A stretch of DNA of 64,000 bases. Origin: Acephala macrosclerotiorum. Lineage: Eukaryota > Ascomycota > Leotiomycetes > Helotiales > Mollisiaceae. The position numbers and the translations under genes were made by a program. Below the pieces are notes generated by a model. The model searched no databases, was not told where the DNA came from, and was given only the letters and a program-made list of their open reading frames with translations. Below, piece after piece: positions 35,794-47,570 of the stretch (positions are counted from its first letter, which is position 1; each line of letters starts with the position of its first letter). Where the stretch lies: contig MU119211.1 in NCBI GenBank assembly GCA_014904845.1, positions 44,156-108,155 on the forward strand, in the 5' to 3' direction.

Positions 35794-38700
35794 TTACCAT
35801 TCTAACATAACACCACTTTTGATGATCGCAATTTCCCCATTATGCGGGATAAGAAATGATCCATCAGGAAGCAACGTACAAAGTTCCAAACAATCACTAT
35901 TGAGCCAATCCCAAGGCAAGAAAAAGTGTTCTTGCATATCCTTTTCGTTGATTTCTCTTGCGTTTAGCCGCAGGGAGCACATTGAGAATTCTTTGTCGAG
36001 GTAAATGAAACGATTCTTTGGTAAGATTCCCAACGGAATCTCGACTCGAGACTCTATTTCTTCAGGCAGGAAGATGGGTTTAACAACACCGGTTGCAATG
36101 TCAGGGCTACTGGCAACAAAGTTGCCATGCTCGAAAGTGAATGTGTCGAAGATCAATGTCTGATGGTACCGGCCCTCCCCTCTCGATGTGACAGTATATT
36201 GGAACAGTATGTGCGAACCTGTCGGGGTTGCGATGAGCCTGTTGATTTTGACATTTTGCTTATTGTTATCTGCGACACTGTCGCCCGAATGACCTGCTCG
36301 AATAAGTGGCGGCTGGTCTTCCGTCTGCAGTTTTTTCATTTCTGCATGCATGATTTCAAGCATTGCAATTTGCGTCAAGTTGTGCCATTGGTAGACCCCC
36401 ACAAATTCGAAGCTGAACACGAGTAACAATGTTGGGTCAGTAGGATGCTTGATCCATCGAGTTGCCGAGCTTTGGGGAGGAAGAGGCCGTGATACGGTGT
36501 CAAACTTTGCATTCAACGATAATAGTGTTGCATTGCTGCGATTTCCCACCAAAAGAATGGTACTGTCAGTATTCAACATAATTTGCTGAATGCCGCCAAC
36601 TTCAACCTCCATCTTGATGTCAAATATGGACTTGGCCGCCCATTTGTCATCAGATCCAGGAGAGGTCACAAGCTTCACCGTTATCTTCCCTCCTAGCTCT
36701 GCACAAGCAAGGTGCTGTCCATCTTCTCCCCAATCAAGATGCTCTACTGCCAACGTACTCGCCGACCGAAAGAGCTCGATTGGAGAATTGACCTTGGAGG
36801 TATTAAAGATACTGATAATTCCAGATTTAAAGCCTACAGCATGATAACTGCCTTGGGGCTGGATAGATATTGCGGTAATCGGATCTTTAATCTCGGCCAC
36901 AGCCTCTGATATGGCTGCTGTCGGTAGACTGCCCAACTCACTGCCCACCTCACTGTCTCGCTCTTGTTCGTCTACATCATCTAATCTCAACAGTGCATTT
37001 GGTTCCCAGACATTGCAGAATTGCCCGCGTAGATCATACAGCCGTCGGCTGTCAGGGCTGAATGAGATGTCATTGACGACATTTTCGCAGGAGAGTTGAT
37101 ATACCAGAGCAAAGTGATCGAAATGGTACAGTTTGATCGTGCCTCTTCCATCGCCAGTGGCGAAGTAAGTTCCTTCAGGACTACACGCGATGATTGATGC
37201 TGAGGCGTAGATCTCTTGATGCGTGCCATTGTATGGGTGCCACTTGAATACGTAACCGCCGAGATAAAGGCCGAGAGCCTCTCCCGAATATGGATGCCAC
37301 ACGACGCGGTCGACAGGTGCCCAGAGATTTTTCGGATCGTTAGGATTGCGTCGACATCGGCTAATAAGTTCTGGCGGATCAATGCTCCAGACAGAAAGCG
37401 GGAACCCACGATATGCAACAGCAACGTGAGTGGCGTCAGGACTGAACGAGATACAACACGGCGAGTTTGTAACTGTTCGATCAAGAGAATTGTCTTCTCT
37501 CAAGAGCCGTTGGTCAATGAAGGACCAAGCTGGCTCCGGTACGTTCAATGGGGCAATCCTAATGCCACGATCGGCCGAGCCAATCAGCAGATAATTATCA
37601 TCGGCGGAGAAGGTAATTTTCAGTGCTCTTGTTCTTGCTGGGTTTTGAATTTGGAGAACAACCTTCCCTGTCGCTATAGACCAAACTTTAGTAGTACGAA
37701 ATCCGGAGGACACAAATCGATCGCAACTGTGGCTGAAGGATATAGCAGAAACACGTTCTTCGTGACGTAAAACATGGACAACCTCAAAAGTTATTGTACT
37801 GTAGAGAACTATCTGACCTGAAGCTGTCAGAACTGCAAAATGGTTGCCGGAACAGACCATCGTGATTGCCTGGGAGCCAGAGCCAAGAGATATTTTCGCC
37901 AAACTGTCATCCCATGATGTACTGGAAATGCCGTTGACAGAGAGCCCGGATCCATTCATGCCAAACTGCTTGTGGATCATCGAATCCCGAGGGCAGAACG
38001 GAGGTATTTGTTTGTAGATGGAAGGGGGGTCCGTCATTAGGTTTGGTCCAAATTTTCCAAGGATCTTGATGAGGTCCGTAGCCCAAAGCTCCACGAGCTC
38101 CAGATCCTGCAACCGATGAAGCAAAGGATTTGTACCTGCATCATAGTTCCGTCTGCGACGGACAAAGGTGTTGAGAGTCCTTGAGGCATGGACGAGAACT
38201 TTCAGCTGGCCAAATTCTGCTAGTGACGATATCCAAGCCAAGATAGACATGCTGCGTAAAAACTTGGTGATGAGGATGAGGGGTTCATTTGAGGTAGCAG
38301 AATTCAGATCCAAGTGATACGGCCATGACGTTGCTGCGTAGCGCAGAAAAGGTTCTTTGTCGGCAGCTAGACGATTGGACTTGCGACGTTCAGATCCACG
38401 ACGTTGCGTGCTTTGATCGAGAAAGTACATGCATTTGGCGAACATATTTTGATGAGCTTCAGCTGGTTGTATGGCTAGTGCTGATTCCATTGATTTGACA
38501 AGATACTCTCTTGCTGTCTGATGCACCATCACAACCCGCTCGGACGAGTCTATGACCACAAATTGACCACAGACTTGACTGATGGTAAAACTCAGGTCGA
38601 GCAGCGCAGGAAATTCGGGCTTCAAAGCCTGCTCCAATTCAGGCAATGTGAGAGGCCGTCGTGAGCAAGCAGCCCATGTTAATATGGTTCTTGCAAGGTC

Positions 38701-40884
38701 TTGATCCCTTGATCTAGTAGATTTCAAAATCAAAAATTCCATTCGATGATATAGTTCTCCCATTCCGCTTGGAAGGCCCTCGAGTGTTTCTTCTATATCT
38801 GCGGGTGTGAGACACTGAAGAATTTCGGTAAGAGCCAAGTTAACCCACAGGAAATTTCCATTCGCTCGCTCTAAGAGTTTCCGAACTACCTGGACTTTTA
38901 AATTCGTAGAGGCATGCATGAAGTCAATTTCTTGCTCCACGTATCGGCGAATATCTTGTTCGTTGTCTTCCATCGTCAAAGTCTGAATTGGCCCTGTCGC
39001 TGCCAATCTCTCAAATGCCGATACAAGCTCAGGGCTTCGTCGACTGACGAGCATCACCTTAATGGGAAGCATGGAGGAAGATATGCTTTGTATCAATTCG
39101 ACTAAGAGTCGAGGTGAATCCGTCTCATCAAGACCGTCGATGACCCAGTAAAAAGTATTGCTGAATGTCATCTTGAAGAGGACCGAGGTAAATACTTTTT
39201 GCCAGATTGTTCTTGCGTCGGCTTTCTCGAGTCTAACACCAGTATTACTCATCTCATGGAGTGTCTTGCGGAAAGAGGGCAGTTGCTCTGCAATCTGAAA
39301 AGCAAGAGACCGCAAGCAAGCACTCAGCGATCGCTTTGTCAGGTCGCCAAATCGGAAAAAGTAGTAGGCGCACATTGCTTTCGTCTCTAGCAGGTTGTTG
39401 ACGATGAATGAAGACAAAATTGATTTGCCGGTCGCAGGCAAGGCATGAAGCCAAAGGACTTTAGAGCCTTTATCACCATCGACCCATCTCATATATTCTG
39501 GATTGGAAAGTATCCATTCACAAGTGCCCGGTGTCCAGCGCTTTCGGAAGAACGTCAAATCCTCGCTGGAACTCTCGGATATGGCGAGTAACCCTTCCAG
39601 CTGCTTTAATTCTTCTTTCCCCTGGGTGCCGAGTAATTGCTGTCCTGCTACCCGTAGTGTGGAGACCACGGTTTTCAATGCATTTCGAACACTGATGTAA
39701 TTGGGGTCTCGCGTGCTCTCGTACTTGCAGACATGGTGGTGATCTGCGTTTAAGGGCTTTGACGTCTCTGTCGGATACCCAAGGATAGACGAGTTTTTCT
39801 CAAGGACTATGATCTTCTTCGGTCCGATGGGGGTCGGGAGAGTTTCGTAAAAAGATATGATTTGTAGCTTTGGTGCTATGTAGCGGAATTGATCATTGAG
39901 ATCTTCCAGAGCTCGTGAAGTGTCGCTCAATTCAGTAACGTATTGTTTTGGACCACGGTTGAATATGGAGACAGATAGAATTCTATTCAACAGTTCTGCC
40001 AGGCGCGTTCCCCTATGAGGTGTTGCGAGGAATAGGATGGCTTTTGTGGATGAGAGCATTTCCTTATAATCATCACTGTTCTGTCCAAGGATGTAGGCCT
40101 AGTATCGTTAGATGCCTGCTCCAGATGCACTATGGAGAGGAAATTGAACTCACCTTCTTGACTACAAGTCCGCCCATTGAATGAACAATAAAGATTATTG
40201 GCCTCTAAATCGCAGTCAGCCTCATCCGAGAACCTTCATATGTGGAAGTAAGCCTACCTCCCCCATACCAAGCTCTTCCAAACGCTCATTCTTGGCAAAT
40301 TTCATTCCGAACAGAAGGTCTTTCGCAAAATCAGATATTCCTGTTATGGGGGCGGGACCTGGAGCTGCAAACTGGGCATTGTATCCGAAAGATAGAATCC
40401 TGGCTGTCTGGATGTCTGGCTCTGATGGTAGCCACTTTTGCGGCCAGAAAAACTCCGGGTCGCGATTGTGACACCATGTTGCGCGACTAGTGCCTCCCAA
40501 ACCATGTACAAATATTATATCCAGCGACGGATCTGTCTCTGGTTCGTAGACAACACTGAGGCCGAGAGGATCTAAGGATCGGTCTGCTGAACGGGATCGA
40601 GAGTGGGTTGGTAGGCTTGTGGGAGAGGATTTAGATTGGGGAGCAAGTTGTGTACTCTCGAGCTCGGTGGATAGAGCCTCGAAAGTCGAGGTTGAGACTT
40701 GGGTGGGCGTTCGAGCGGCGGACTTCGGTGTCGATGATGACGGTGCCGCAGTCTTCGAGGTTTCTACCGCTGGCACCGAAGCCTTGCTCTTGTGCCTAGA
40801 ATGAAGTTTCCACTGTGATACGTTAACCGTGACCTTCGTACTCAACCAACAACACACGCCTGCTGCTTACCATCTTTCGCGCAT
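35794..40884 (-). CDS. SesB-type hydrolase + NACHT + WD40-like repeats: NOD-like receptor, 1635 aa, intact
   Basis: Exons 40884-40871, 40795-40258, 40204-40154 and 40098-35794 total 4908 nt with no stop. The start (MRERW) is the only ATG that splices into frame. Residues ~20-85 are Ser/Thr-rich. Residues ~97-340 form a SesB-like alpha/beta hydrolase: DIIFVHGLGGTS, nucleophile elbow HSMGG (Ser193), LATPHRGT and HHHVCKYESTRDPNY. NACHT follows, with LTFFRKRWTPGTCEWIL as lead-in, Walker A LPATGKS (~423-427) and Walker B WVIDGLDET (~519-527). The C-terminal half has six or seven degenerate WD40-like repeats (AISFSHSCDRFVSSG, ISFSPDATHVAVAY, ISFSPDSRRLYDL). Fungal STAND proteins of this build sense ligands through their repeats and trigger death or defence through the N-terminal domain. 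Here the repeats are divergent from one another, unlike high-identity allorecognition arrays. The ligand is unknown. Confidence 0.9.
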
Positions 40885-41519
40885 TTGAAGATGCGGTCTA
40901 TGTTGTGCAAACCAAGATAATCCCAAACTCTAATTGAATTTCGAGGCTCCCAGGTCGCCGAGTCAGCAAATGGAGGTGGTAACAAGGCAGGTATCAGCAC
41001 TTCTTGCACAGCCGGCACTGAGAGTATCAATGAGGTAAGAATCCCGCCTTGCCTTTGCGAATTCGAAATGCCGTACCCCGCACAATAAAGTAAGACGTGA
41101 TCGTCTCAAAATTCCAAAACATTGCGGCTGAGGTTCCCAACGGTCAGAGGGTTTTACTCCAGGCCTTATGTCTAAACCCTGTCTGTCGTGCTTGAGAATT
41201 TCAGGGGTGTATTTGGGGAGTGGTTATCGCGCCGAATTAAGATTGCAAATCCTGAAGAATAAGCGCCGCCACGCCGGCTGCCCTTATCATTCTAATGCTG
41301 AAACAAAGCCAACGCACCACACATCGCTGCAGGATCGTCTTCCTCCAAGGGTATAGAGGAAGAAGCGGCATTACAACAACAGTTTGGCAAATCGAAAAGA
41401 AGATGGCGATTATTGGGGGCCAGCGCTTCTACCTAGCGGCTAGGCCCGAGCCTCGCGCATCTACGAAGTATCTTCTCCGCACTTCAACTCATCCCACAGC
41501 CCTCACTTCAGGCTTAAAA

Positions 41520-42828
41520 ATGTCTACTGCAGTTCACAGTCTTATAAATGATCTCCATAAATCCCAGAATCTCGACTCAGGCATCGAAGGAGACTTCCCT
41601 TTAGACGCAGCTGTGATTGAGAGTCAGGCTTCCATTAATTGAACCCAACTTTGCGCGTGCTTAAGCCAATCCGAAAGCTCCACAACTGACACATTCAATA
41701 GAATTACCACCTGGCACGAAGATTGTCGCGGCAGACAACTATGGCTCTTCAGCATGGACAGTGACAGCACGAATATCGACCATCCTCGCAGATGGAACTC
41801 CAAAACGATGGTTTCTGAAATGCGCAACAGAAGACTCAGGGAGGATGATGTTAGAAGGGGAATTTCACTCCATGACTGAGCTCTACAAGACGATGCCATC
41901 CTTTGTGCCTGAGCCGTACGCCTGGGGAAAATTCCAGATGTCCAATCCAGAGACATATTTCTTCTTGTGCGAGTACATTAAGATGGCAAATGACATGCCA
42001 GATCCTGTGCAGTTCTGCTCCCGTGTAGCAGAGCTGCACAAACTCAGCAAGTCGCCAAACAATTGTTTCGGCTTCCACGTCACGACAAACCAAGGGAAAT
42101 TTCCCCAAGCTGTGGAGTATGGGAGACATTTCACTTTAAATCCTTTCCACCTACTTCCGAGACGCGTGTTCGACTTCCTCTACATTGGTAAAAAATGCTA
42201 ACACAAGAATCATCAGGTGGGATCCTAGCTGACAATCATTCTTCACCAAGATGCTTCAACACTCCATCAAAATCGACGCTCAAGAAAACGGCACCTGGGA
42301 CGCCCTCTCTACCATCTCTACCCGCGTAATAACCTCCGTGATTCCCCTCCTCCTCGGCCCTCTTGAATCCGACGGACGCATCGTAAAGCCCTCCCTCATC
42401 CACGGCGACCTCTGGGATGGCAACATTGGCACCGACTACGAAACCGGTAATATCTACATCTTCGACGCAGGCGCGTACTACGCGCACAACGAGATGGAGC
42501 TCGGGATGTGGAGATGTGAACGCCATCGTTTTGTGAACAACGAGATTTATTTGGAGGAGTATTTGAGGAATGCGGGGGTTAGTGAACCGGTTGAGATGTT
42601 TGATGATCGGAATAGGTTGTATTGTATTTACATGAATATGTGGGCTTCGGCGCATCATGCGGGGGGGATTGATCGCACTACGTAAGTTTTGTCCTTGGAG
42701 AGATGAGTAGGGAGGGGGATGAAGGATTATTATGTACTGATTCGGTGTTCATGCACAGCGCGTACAACGATATGTGCTTCCTTGTTAATAAATACGCACC
42801 ACTCCCAGCAACTAGAAGTGACGGCTGA
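41520..42828 (+). pseudogene. Fructosamine-kinase-like protein with one in-frame stop
   Basis: Exons 41520-41622, 41702-42116, 42217-42681 and 42759-42828 join in frame to 351 codons, of which codon 178 (TGA, 42230-42232) is a premature stop where Trp is expected (WDPS-stop-QSFFTKML). Family features: LPPGTKIVAADNYGSSAW at the start of the N-lobe, FLKCATED with the probable ATP-binding Lys, the catalytic loop as HGDLWDGNIG and FDAGAYYAHNEMELGMW. This is the ketosamine/fructosamine 3-kinase family, which phosphorylates and so removes sugar adducts on protein amines. Apart from the TGA all exons, splice sites and motifs are preserved, so inactivation is recent, or readthrough or a sequencing error is involved. 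TGG-to-TGA fits a single G-to-A change. Confidence 0.8.
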
Positions 42829-43189
42829 GCAGACTTGTGAGCGAGGGAGATAGAATTTCTTAAGATGAAACCAAAGAACCTGCAAAGAGGAGGGATGTGG
42901 GGCTCGATTTGAACACTCCCTTACCGTGTCACCTAACTGGGAGTAGCCATGGTACATTTACCGGTACAAAATACGAGAGGGACTTTGGAATACTTTTTCA
43001 TAACTTTGAATATATGGATTTTAGAAATAGCAATCTAACGTAAGATATATCTATACATACTTAAATGAATTCTTGAGAGCGCAGATCGACTTTGACAATT
43101 AAGAGCACGAAGTTCCGTTTCTTGTCGGCGAGCATTCTTGGATTGCCGCTGTGGAAATGCGGGGAATGACGTTGATCAAAAGCATTTTC
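42829..43189. other. Intergenic, nothing recognised
   Basis: About 360 bp of moderate AT content between the kinase-like gene and the trehalose-synthase fragment. No frame, repeat or promoter element stands out. Confidence 0.5.
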
Positions 43190-43706
43190 TTAATATTTTG
43201 ATGTGAAAATGTAGAATGAGGTTGAAGCAGATTCCTTCCTTGAAGTCTGTACAGACCTACTAATTGACACTATCCAAACTCTAATAAATGATCTAGACTC
43301 CACTTCAACCACGTCCATCAGCCCATGGACCTTACCAACAGCAGGCACAGGAGCTCGCTCCTGCTTCTGGTCCACACGCTCACCGATTCTCACCAACTTG
43401 CTCGCGAAAGATTCACCCCACCATGCACTGGTATACTTAAAGACGCATTTCTCCAATTTTTTGAATTTGATTTTGCGGGATTCTGGAGACATCGTGACGG
43501 CATCATGGATTGCGGCCCGCAAGCTCTTCTGTGTTCCACGGGTTGACAATGAGTGCGCCGTTAAGGGATTTCGCTGCGCCAGCGAATTCGGAGAGGATTA
43601 TAACACCGTGTCGCTTGAGTTCCCTAGGTAGTCTCATATAACTCTTTCTCCTTTTCTCCCAAAGTCGGTTGGTAAGCCTGGCTACTTTAACCCAGGCGCT
43701 AATCAC
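43190..43706 (-). pseudogene. Trehalose-6-phosphate synthase (GT20) C-terminal fragment
   Basis: The minus strand reads RHGVIILSEFAGAAKSLNGA followed by LIVNPWNTEELAG, a highly conserved GT20 block. One extra base near 43515 shifts the frame, which then continues with AAIHDAVTMSPESRKIKFKK and CVFKYTSAWWGESFASKLVR, the end of the catalytic domain. Downstream residues to the stop at 43190 are not conserved. Upstream of RHGVI the sequence stops matching, so only about the last 80 conserved residues are present. Probably a duplicated or captured piece of the housekeeping gene, now dead. Confidence 0.75.
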
Positions 43707-43984
43707 CCTCGGCTCACCTGCTCACCTGAGCTGCCTAAGCAGAGCAGGACCCGCTTCCTTGACGACACAAGGGCTTAACCAATAAGGCTGGCCTGGCGCC
43801 TTATCATATCATTTTTGTCATGTTTTAACGATTATCTCTAAGAACCCAAACCGGACTCTTATATAAACAGATTTCTGTTATATTATGGATTGTCGCTCAC
43901 GGTAATAGATTATAATGGTCTTGTTCGAGGAGAGGAATTTGGCGTGCTGCCTTAAACGTAGTTATATTTATTGCTTTATACGTA

Positions 43985-44733
43985 AGGCCCCACTCCTCAC
44001 CTTGGGCCACCCCCTGCTTTGGGCCACTTTTTACACTAAAAACGCCGATTTTGGACCTTTATTATTTTTACGAATAATTAATAAAAATAAAAAGTATTTA
44101 ATAAATAATATATTTTAAGCTTAAAATATAATCGTAAAATTTCGCTTTTTTTATTTAAAACTTTTTAAATTTTTTAATTAAATCTCTAAACTCGAAAAAA
44201 AAAGTCTTATATAATTTATATATATTTTTAAATTTTTTTTAAATAACTTTTGTAATTATTATTATATTATAATAAAAATTTATATTTATATTCTTTATAT
44301 TAGTGCATTACCGGCCGCGCAATATTTAAAAGTTTCTATTAATAGTAACTTTTTTATTAATAATAATAAAAATTTAATAAAAACTAAACTAATTAGTAAC
44401 TTTTTATAAAACTTTCTAATTCGAATCTTTATTTAATAAATTAAAATTTTTATTAAAAAAATCTTTTATTAGCGGATATTATAAAAAGTTATTAAAGTTT
44501 AAAAAAGTTTAAAATTAATATATATTTTTTTCCAAGTTTAATTAAAAAATATTACGTAATTTAAATTTAAAAAAAAATTAGTAAATTTTTTAGTTTTTAT
44601 ATAAAAAATTCAATTTTTTAATTTTAAGTATTTTTAATAATTATTCGTAGAGATAATAAAAGTTAAAAATCGGCGTTTTTGGTGTAAAAGGTGGCCCAAA
44701 GCAGAGGGTGGCCCAAGGTGAGGAGTGGGGCCT
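43985..44733. mobile_element. 749-bp TIR element with TA target duplication (Tc1/mariner-like, non-autonomous)
   Basis: Both ends begin AGGCCCCACTCCTCACCTTG in inverted orientation. The inverted repeats remain alignable for about 105 bp, and in the first ~68 bp they differ at only three positions, all C/T. The flanking dinucleotide is TA at 43983-43984 and 44734-44735. The interior is AT-rich with no transposase frame, so this is a MITE or deletion derivative. TA duplication plus long TIRs fit the Tc1/mariner superfamily; assignment is inferred from the ends only. Confidence 0.8.
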
Positions 44734-45115
44734 TATGTGCGAGAAGCACTCCTTAGGTGTGCACAAGAGGATCCTAAGAAAGGAAGAATAATTTTCTGAC
44801 GCTGGCCGAGATAATGTATCTTTTTAGTCTTTTAACACACGCTATGATTTAAGTTCCAACCTTCCAAGCTTCCAGCTTCGGAGGAAACAGTTCACATCCT
44901 TCGGTGTGTGATGGCTATTAGCCAACCGCCTCTCACTTTAGCCGCAACTACTAGACAACACCTCAGTCTCTTGGTTCCATGAAACATCTATATCACAATA
45001 AGGCAATTATTCCAAAACTGCGCATCGAATTGATCTCCGTTCTTCCACGACCAGTATTGCACAGAAAGGTCTGAATCTACGAGGGATCAGTGCAACCGGC
45101 CTACTATATCTCAAT

Positions 45116-47410
45116 ATGATCAAGCTTACCTCTTATCATCAATCGAGACTTGTACGGACAAAGACAGAACATGCTCTACTATGTCTTAAGTGTCGAGGTA
45201 GAGGCCATGATGTCGAGCACTGCATGTCTGAAACCTGGAAGCCTGAGCTTGGCTGGACTTTCTCGCAAGCTAGAAGAACATTTGGCCTAGGAACTGTGTG
45301 CAGCAGCACTAATCAAGTCATCTGTCCTCGATGTGAGGACTTGGATTTAATCCCACTCCTAGAATCACGCCCACCGTGGAACTCACAGTCAGAACTGAGT
45401 AAGGCACTTGAAAAAGGGAACGAGTCCATTCTCGGTCTCGGGAAAACAGGATCCATTCAGTTCTGGGCCGATTGTCCTGTCTGCTGCTGCCTCTTCGCCA
45501 TCATACCAAATCCAGCCTCTGCAGAACAAGAAGTCTTACTGCTCCCTGACTGGACCATCTGTCGCGTATCCGGAGAGCTGGGGATCCGGATGGATAGTCC
45601 GGAAAAGCGAGACTATGCTACTTGCTTGCTGTCAGTCCTCAGACCTAGCTCTATCTCCTTGCCTGTGCCGGTAGTTGCGCACCGTGGAGATTCTCTGTGT
45701 CTGGTGGAAAACGATATTGGGCCGCAACGAACCCTCGGCGGAAGGAAGATTGATTCTCACGAGACCAAGGTCGACATAATCCTCGGTTGGATTAGCGCAT
45801 GTGTGAAACATCATGATGCAGCCTGTCTTCCCGTGGCGACAAAAGATCTGGAAGAAGTTCGTCTCATAGATGTCGAATCACGTCAGGTGGTGAAATATCC
45901 GGGATTAGACTGCCAGTATGTCGCTTTAAGCTATGTGTGGGGAGATGTGACACAAGGCGTTTACAAGCTCGGCGATATCCTCCACGCCCTCCCGAGAACA
46001 CTCGAAGATGCGATATCTTTCACCAAAAAGCTCGGCAAAAGATATATTTGGATCGATTCCCTTTGCATCGATCAGTCAGATGCACAAGACAAAGCCAACC
46101 AAATAGATCGGATGTGGAGCATATATCGTGGTGCATACATCACCATAATTGCCCTCTCAGGCACATCTGCAGATGCCGGATTGTCAAGACTCAGTCGGCC
46201 AGAATATTATCCACAACTAACGTGCCGTATCAAGGGAAAGACTTTGATCGGCTTGATGCCAACGCTCTCTCAGCAGATCTGGGCAAGCCCCTGGGGTGGG
46301 CGTGCATGGACTTTCCAAGAAGGCCTGCTAGCACCGCGATGTCTTTACATCAGTGATCACCAAATCTACTTCGACTGTTCCTCAATGCAATGTTGCGAAT
46401 CCCTCGACGAAACACGCTCTTGGACTCACGGTCTATCCCCTTCTTCCAACCCAACCGAAGAAGGTTTCGTGACCTGGATGTTGCGCCAAGCCGGAGCAGG
46501 AGCTCTTCGAATCCCTCTCGACTGGCCCTCTAGAAGATTAGAGCACTGGGGCGAGAAATTAAACCTCTACTCATATAGAAACATGAAATATGCAGAAGAT
46601 GGTATCAGGGCATTCGCAGGTGTGCTCCAAAGACTCGAAACCATATACCCCAAAGGTTTCTTCTGGGGATTGCCTGTAGAAGATTTTGACTGGGCGCTTC
46701 TATGGAGATCTCAAGTACCTCCTGCACGCCGTGAAGGGTTCCCCACTTGGAGTTGGGCTGGATGGAAAGGTCCGCTCTTCTATGGACAGCCAATAGATGT
46801 CAAAAAAACACGACGAATTCCCACAGATCTCGAGATCCGGAGGTCCAAGTCTGGGGACTTAGAGCAGATTTTTGCCACGAAATGCTATTCTCCTGCTAGT
46901 GATGAGATTGTCTGTATCGTGTTAAGAAATGATCCTATCGACAGAGCCGCACACGCTGAACCGCCAGAGCTAGAATTCGATCTTGAGCAGTATCCTGATG
47001 CTGAAGAAAAGGGCTATCTATTTATCACGGGTATATTCTTAGAGTTTCTACCTGATTTTGGGAGACCAAGAACTGGTACTTATCGGGCTGGTCAGTACGA
47101 GACTTTCTCATTTAGGATCAGAGAGGTGCAATGCCATATCAGGATAACAAGCACCGATCGCTGGATCCCTGGCCACTGGGATGCAGAGAGCTGGGTTCTG
47201 GATCTGCAGAATCGAGATGAGTGGACATTTATCCTGATAGCGAGGGATTATACCGAAGGCTTTGTTCTGCATCATTTGCTGCTTATTAGAATGCTAAACC
47301 AAAGGAGCATTGCAGAGCGTGCAACGGTGCTTGAGCTACTAGTCCCATTAGACAATTTGGAAATACTGGAGGAATTTCGGCCTCGGAGGCGACGGATCGT
47401 GCTGGTTTAG
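45116..47410 (+). CDS. HET-domain protein, 764 aa, single exon, intact
   Basis: ATG at 45116, no introns, stop at 47410. Residues ~268-360 hold the canonical HET blocks: YVALSYVWGD, LPRTLEDAISFTKKLGKRYI followed by WIDSLCIDQSDAQDKANQID, then MWSIYRGAYITIIALSGTSA. RAWTFQEGLLAPRCLYIS near residue 400 is the usual third conserved block, and FPTWSWAGWKG near 560 is also typical. N-terminal to HET is a Cys-rich region: C23, C26, H31, C36 with zinc-knuckle spacing, plus CPRC at 70-73 and CPVCCC at 120-125. HET proteins act in heterokaryon incompatibility and related cell-death pathways. Only ~380 bp separates it from the upstream TIR element. No stop or frameshift, in contrast to the HET copy at 32-33 kb. 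Confidence 0.92.
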   Translation: MIKLTSYHQSRLVRTKTEHALLCLKCRGRGHDVEHCMSETWKPELGWTFSQARRTFGLGTVCSSTNQVICPRCEDLDLIPLLESRPPWNSQSELSKALEKGNESILGLGKTGSIQFWADCPVCCCLFAIIPNPASAEQEVLLLPDWTICRVSGELGIRMDSPEKRDYATCLLSVLRPSSISLPVPVVAHRGDSLCLVENDIGPQRTLGGRKIDSHETKVDIILGWISACVKHHDAACLPVATKDLEEVRLIDVESRQVVKYPGLDCQYVALSYVWGDVTQGVYKLGDILHALPRTLEDAISFTKKLGKRYIWIDSLCIDQSDAQDKANQIDRMWSIYRGAYITIIALSGTSADAGLSRLSRPEYYPQLTCRIKGKTLIGLMPTLSQQIWASPWGGRAWTFQEGLLAPRCLYISDHQIYFDCSSMQCCESLDETRSWTHGLSPSSNPTEEGFVTWMLRQAGAGALRIPLDWPSRRLEHWGEKLNLYSYRNMKYAEDGIRAFAGVLQRLETIYPKGFFWGLPVEDFDWALLWRSQVPPARREGFPTWSWAGWKGPLFYGQPIDVKKTRRIPTDLEIRRSKSGDLEQIFATKCYSPASDEIVCIVLRNDPIDRAAHAEPPELEFDLEQYPDAEEKGYLFITGIFLEFLPDFGRPRTGTYRAGQYETFSFRIREVQCHIRITSTDRWIPGHWDAESWVLDLQNRDEWTFILIARDYTEGFVLHHLLLIRMLNQRSIAERATVLELLVPLDNLEILEEFRPRRRRIVLV

Positions 47411-47570
47411 AGTTGCTTCTTCTAATCTTCATCTTGAAGGTTGTTGCAGAGATTATACGAGGGAATTCAGAATTATTAGAGAGTGGAATCATTGTGGCGT
47501 CTAAGCATTAATACCCCGGTCACCCGGTGACCCACAATGAAAGTGTCTCTGCTCTGGGAAATGCAATTTT

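Noticed and set aside
40842..41030. Upstream minus frame as the NLR N-terminus
   Set aside because: Lacks ATG and is in the wrong phase for the 40870-40796 intron; the ATG at 40884 splices into frame.
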